Shown: in pieces, positions 7,068-8,399 of the stretch
Layout of the letters: each line of letters starts with the position of its first letter
How positions within the stretch are numbered: position 1 is the stretch's first letter
DNA from: Clostridiales bacterium
GTDB taxonomy: Bacteria > Bacillota > Clostridia > Oscillospirales > Ruminococcaceae
DNA: 8,399 bases
Direction: 5' to 3'
Assembly: GCA_012799315.1 (NCBI GenBank)
Contig: JAAZLM010000007.1
Span: 1-8,399 of the forward strand
Notes under the pieces: generated by a model
What the model was told of the DNA's origin: nothing
The model's database searches: none
Seen by the model: the letters and a program-made list of their open reading frames with translations, nothing else
Position numbers and translations under genes: made by a program

Positions 7068-7154
7068 AACATTGCCTCCTAAAGTCGATTTTTGTCATAT
7101 TGAGGAATATATATTCATAACATATTATGCTCTGCTATTTTATTAATCCTAGTT

Positions 7155-7733
7155 TTAGTCGGTAGCATTATCTGTTATAACCAAATTTACAGGTATGTCG
7201 AATTCATCGATTGCCAACCGATCACATATAAAATCATCATAACATATCCCGATACTATGTCCATCGTATTCGGATAGAAATCTATCATAGAATCCCTTGC
7301 CATAGCCAAGTCTATATCCTCTTTTATCAAAGGCTAGGCCCGGCACGATGCAGATCGAATCAAGCATTGAAGTGATGAGCATATCGTCGTTTGGGATCGG
7401 CTCAAGCAATGAAAATCTAGCTGGGTATAAGTCGTCCCTACTATTTATTTGATAGAATTTTATCGTAGTTGTGTTGTAATCGCATACCGGTGCGGCAACT
7501 TTTTTACCATATATTGATGCATGGTCTATTAATTTAATAGTATCAACCTCGATATTAGTGGACACATATGTCAACACAGTCGGGGTATTTTTATATTGGT
7601 CAAGCGATATTACCGCATTGTATATGGAGAAGTCCATTATAGCTTTTCGATCAGGATCAATTCCCTTTCGGCTATTAATCAGTTGCTTCCTTAGTGATGG
7701 TTTATCATTATAAAAATCGTCGTTTATAGGCAT
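7155..7733 (-). CDS. 5-formyltetrahydrofolate cyclo-ligase
   Basis: This enzyme (MTHFS; YgfA in E. coli, YqgN in Bacillus) uses ATP to convert 5-formyltetrahydrofolate to 5,10-methenyltetrahydrofolate, returning a stalled folate form to one-carbon metabolism. The 192 residues match the usual length. Recognisable in order: the N-terminal basic helix with LRKQL (14-18), YVSTNIEVDT (56-65, the family's substrate-side YxSxxxEVDT-type motif), EPIP (111-114), and the strong C-terminal block VPGLAFDKRGYRLGYGKGFY (130-149), which carries the Gly/Arg/Lys-rich nucleotide and folate binding loop. The ATG at 7733 overlaps the last 10 bases of the DJ-1-family gene; AAAGG lies about 9 bases upstream inside that gene. 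Translation is therefore probably coupled. No defects are seen. Confidence 0.95.
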   Translation of the reverse strand: MPINDDFYNDKPSLRKQLINSRKGIDPDRKAIMDFSIYNAVISLDQYKNTPTVLTYVSTNIEVDTIKLIDHASIYGKKVAAPVCDYNTTTIKFYQINSRDDLYPARFSLLEPIPNDDMLITSMLDSICIVPGLAFDKRGYRLGYGKGFYDRFLSEYDGHSIGICYDDFICDRLAIDEFDIPVNLVITDNATD

Positions 7734-8266
7734 TGGAGTGAACCTTTGAGTATATTTGAGCGATCGTAAGATGTCAATAATGCCGCCAGTTCCAGCGAGA
7801 AATCTATCGCCGCTCCCGGCCCCTTTGCGGTTATAATATTGCCATCAACGCATAGACATTCATCAGTTACAATTGCTTCTTTTAACGTGGCTTCAAATCC
7901 TGGGAAGCAAGTTGCCTTCTTTCCCTTTAGCAGGCCCTTATTCCCGAGAATTGACGGCGCCGCACAAATTGCTGCTATATATTTGTTGTTATCTATACAG
8001 AAATCCACTGCCGACTGAACTACTGGCGAATGCTCAAGATTCAATGTGCCAGGCATCCCACCGGGCAGTACTATCATCTTAATATCGTCACTGAGAATTA
8101 ATTCATCATCTTGAATATCGGTCTGGACGGTGATCCCGTGCGCTCCCTCAATATTCTTTCCTCCGATACCGACTGTTACTACATTTAGCTCGCAACGGCG
8201 CAATAAGTCTATTGGTGTTATCGCCTCTATTTCTTCGAATCCTTTTGCTAGAAAAACATATATCAT
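7724..8266 (-). CDS. DJ-1/PfpI family protein
   Basis: A cytoplasmic protein of the DJ-1 subgroup (human DJ-1, E. coli YajL) of the glutamine amidotransferase-like superfamily. Members protect against oxidative or carbonyl stress; the claimed protein deglycase activity is disputed, so no exact reaction is assigned. The 180 residues match the family. The N-terminus (MIYVFLAKGFEEIEAITPID) aligns with the DJ-1 start and places E14 at the Glu18 position that contacts the reactive cysteine. GGMPG (69-73) and the nucleophile elbow AAICAAPSILG, with C101 at the Cys106 position, are intact. The start is supported by AGGAGG (8272-8277), 5 bases before the ATG. It lies 12 bases after the stop of the upstream gene and overlaps the 5-FCL gene, so it is an internal operon member. 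Confidence 0.93.
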   Translation of the reverse strand: MIYVFLAKGFEEIEAITPIDLLRRCELNVVTVGIGGKNIEGAHGITVQTDIQDDELILSDDIKMIVLPGGMPGTLNLEHSPVVQSAVDFCIDNNKYIAAICAAPSILGNKGLLKGKKATCFPGFEATLKEAIVTDECLCVDGNIITAKGPGAAIDFSLELAALLTSYDRSNILKGSLQCL

Positions 8267-8278
8267 AATATCCTCCTT

Positions 8279-8398
8279 TTAGTCTAGAAGATTATTCGTA
8301 TACCAAACTAAATTGCTATCACTACGTGGCTTGAGCCATTTCATCATGGCGAACGGTGTAGAATCAAGATTGCCACCTAAATCAACATCCACAGCGGC
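8279..8398 (-). CDS. 3' end of an unidentified gene (partial)
   Basis: On the minus strand an open frame enters from the right edge and ends at TAA (8279-8281), giving 39 visible residues that include GGNLDSTPFAMMKWLKPR and end in WYTNNLLD. The frame is open over its whole visible length. It ends in the ribosome binding site region of the DJ-1-family gene, only 12 bases before its ATG, which is typical operon spacing. Composition (W, Y, F, mixed charge) looks like a folded soluble domain. I do not recognise the family, and no function is proposed. The N-terminal part lies outside the window. Confidence 0.6.
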   Translation of the reverse strand, partial: AAVDVDLGGNLDSTPFAMMKWLKPRSDSNLVWYTNNLLD

Positions 8399-8399
8399 C

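Noticed and set aside
6736..7146. 136-codon plus-strand open frame opposite mltG
   Set aside because: Its phenylalanine- and serine-rich sequence is the antisense of the polylysine and acidic tail of MltG; no ribosome binding site or family match.
1..8399. CRISPR arrays, tRNA or rRNA genes, riboswitches, insertion sequences
   Set aside because: No regularly spaced repeats, cloverleaf genes, transposase motifs or terminal repeats were seen. The only intergenic regions are short and are accounted for.

Overview
The window looks like ordinary chromosome from a low-GC member of the Bacillota, most likely class Clostridia. The evidence is the AT-rich sequence, strong AGGAGG-type ribosome binding sites, the block yqzL-like / recO / mutS2 (in Bacillota yqzL and recO normally follow era), a clostridial-type XerC/D recombinase, and an mltG / U32-family pair. 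No IS element, CRISPR array, tRNA, rRNA or prophage gene is visible, and codon and base use look even throughout. The genus cannot be read from this sequence.

Layout. Bases 1-3317 (+ strand) hold a small YqzL-like ORF that overlaps the start of recO out of frame, then recO (recombination mediator with an intact four-cysteine zinc site), then mutS2 (MutS-like ATPase with KOW and Smr domains). A textbook intrinsic terminator closes this unit at 3325-3360. Two bases later a near-consensus sigma-A promoter (TTGACA, 17 bp, TATACT, extended -10) begins a separate transcript for a tyrosine recombinase of the XerC/D family (3471-4460). Its leader carries a perfect 13-bp inverted repeat around GAAA.

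The right half, 4501-8398, is a co-directional minus-strand operon. Read in its own direction it contains the 3' end of an unidentified gene that runs off the window, a DJ-1/PfpI-family protein, 5-formyltetrahydrofolate cyclo-ligase (overlapping the DJ-1 gene by 10 bases), the peptidoglycan terminase MltG (after an 87-base gap), and a U32-family Fe-S protein, probably a tRNA hydroxylation enzyme of the TrhP type. The U32 gene starts at TTG, with its ribosome binding site touching the mltG stop codon. The operon converges on the recombinase gene. Its probable terminator overlaps the end of the recombinase gene, so one hairpin sits between the two convergent units.

The genes serve core functions: recombination and ribosome rescue (recO, mutS2), chromosome dimer resolution or site-specific recombination (xer), cell-wall glycan length (mltG), tRNA or rRNA modification (U32), and folate repair (5-FCL). 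I do not see a convincing new multi-gene system. The most interesting items are the structured recombinase leader, the out-of-frame yqzL/recO overlap, the shared convergent terminator and the unidentified partial gene at the right edge.
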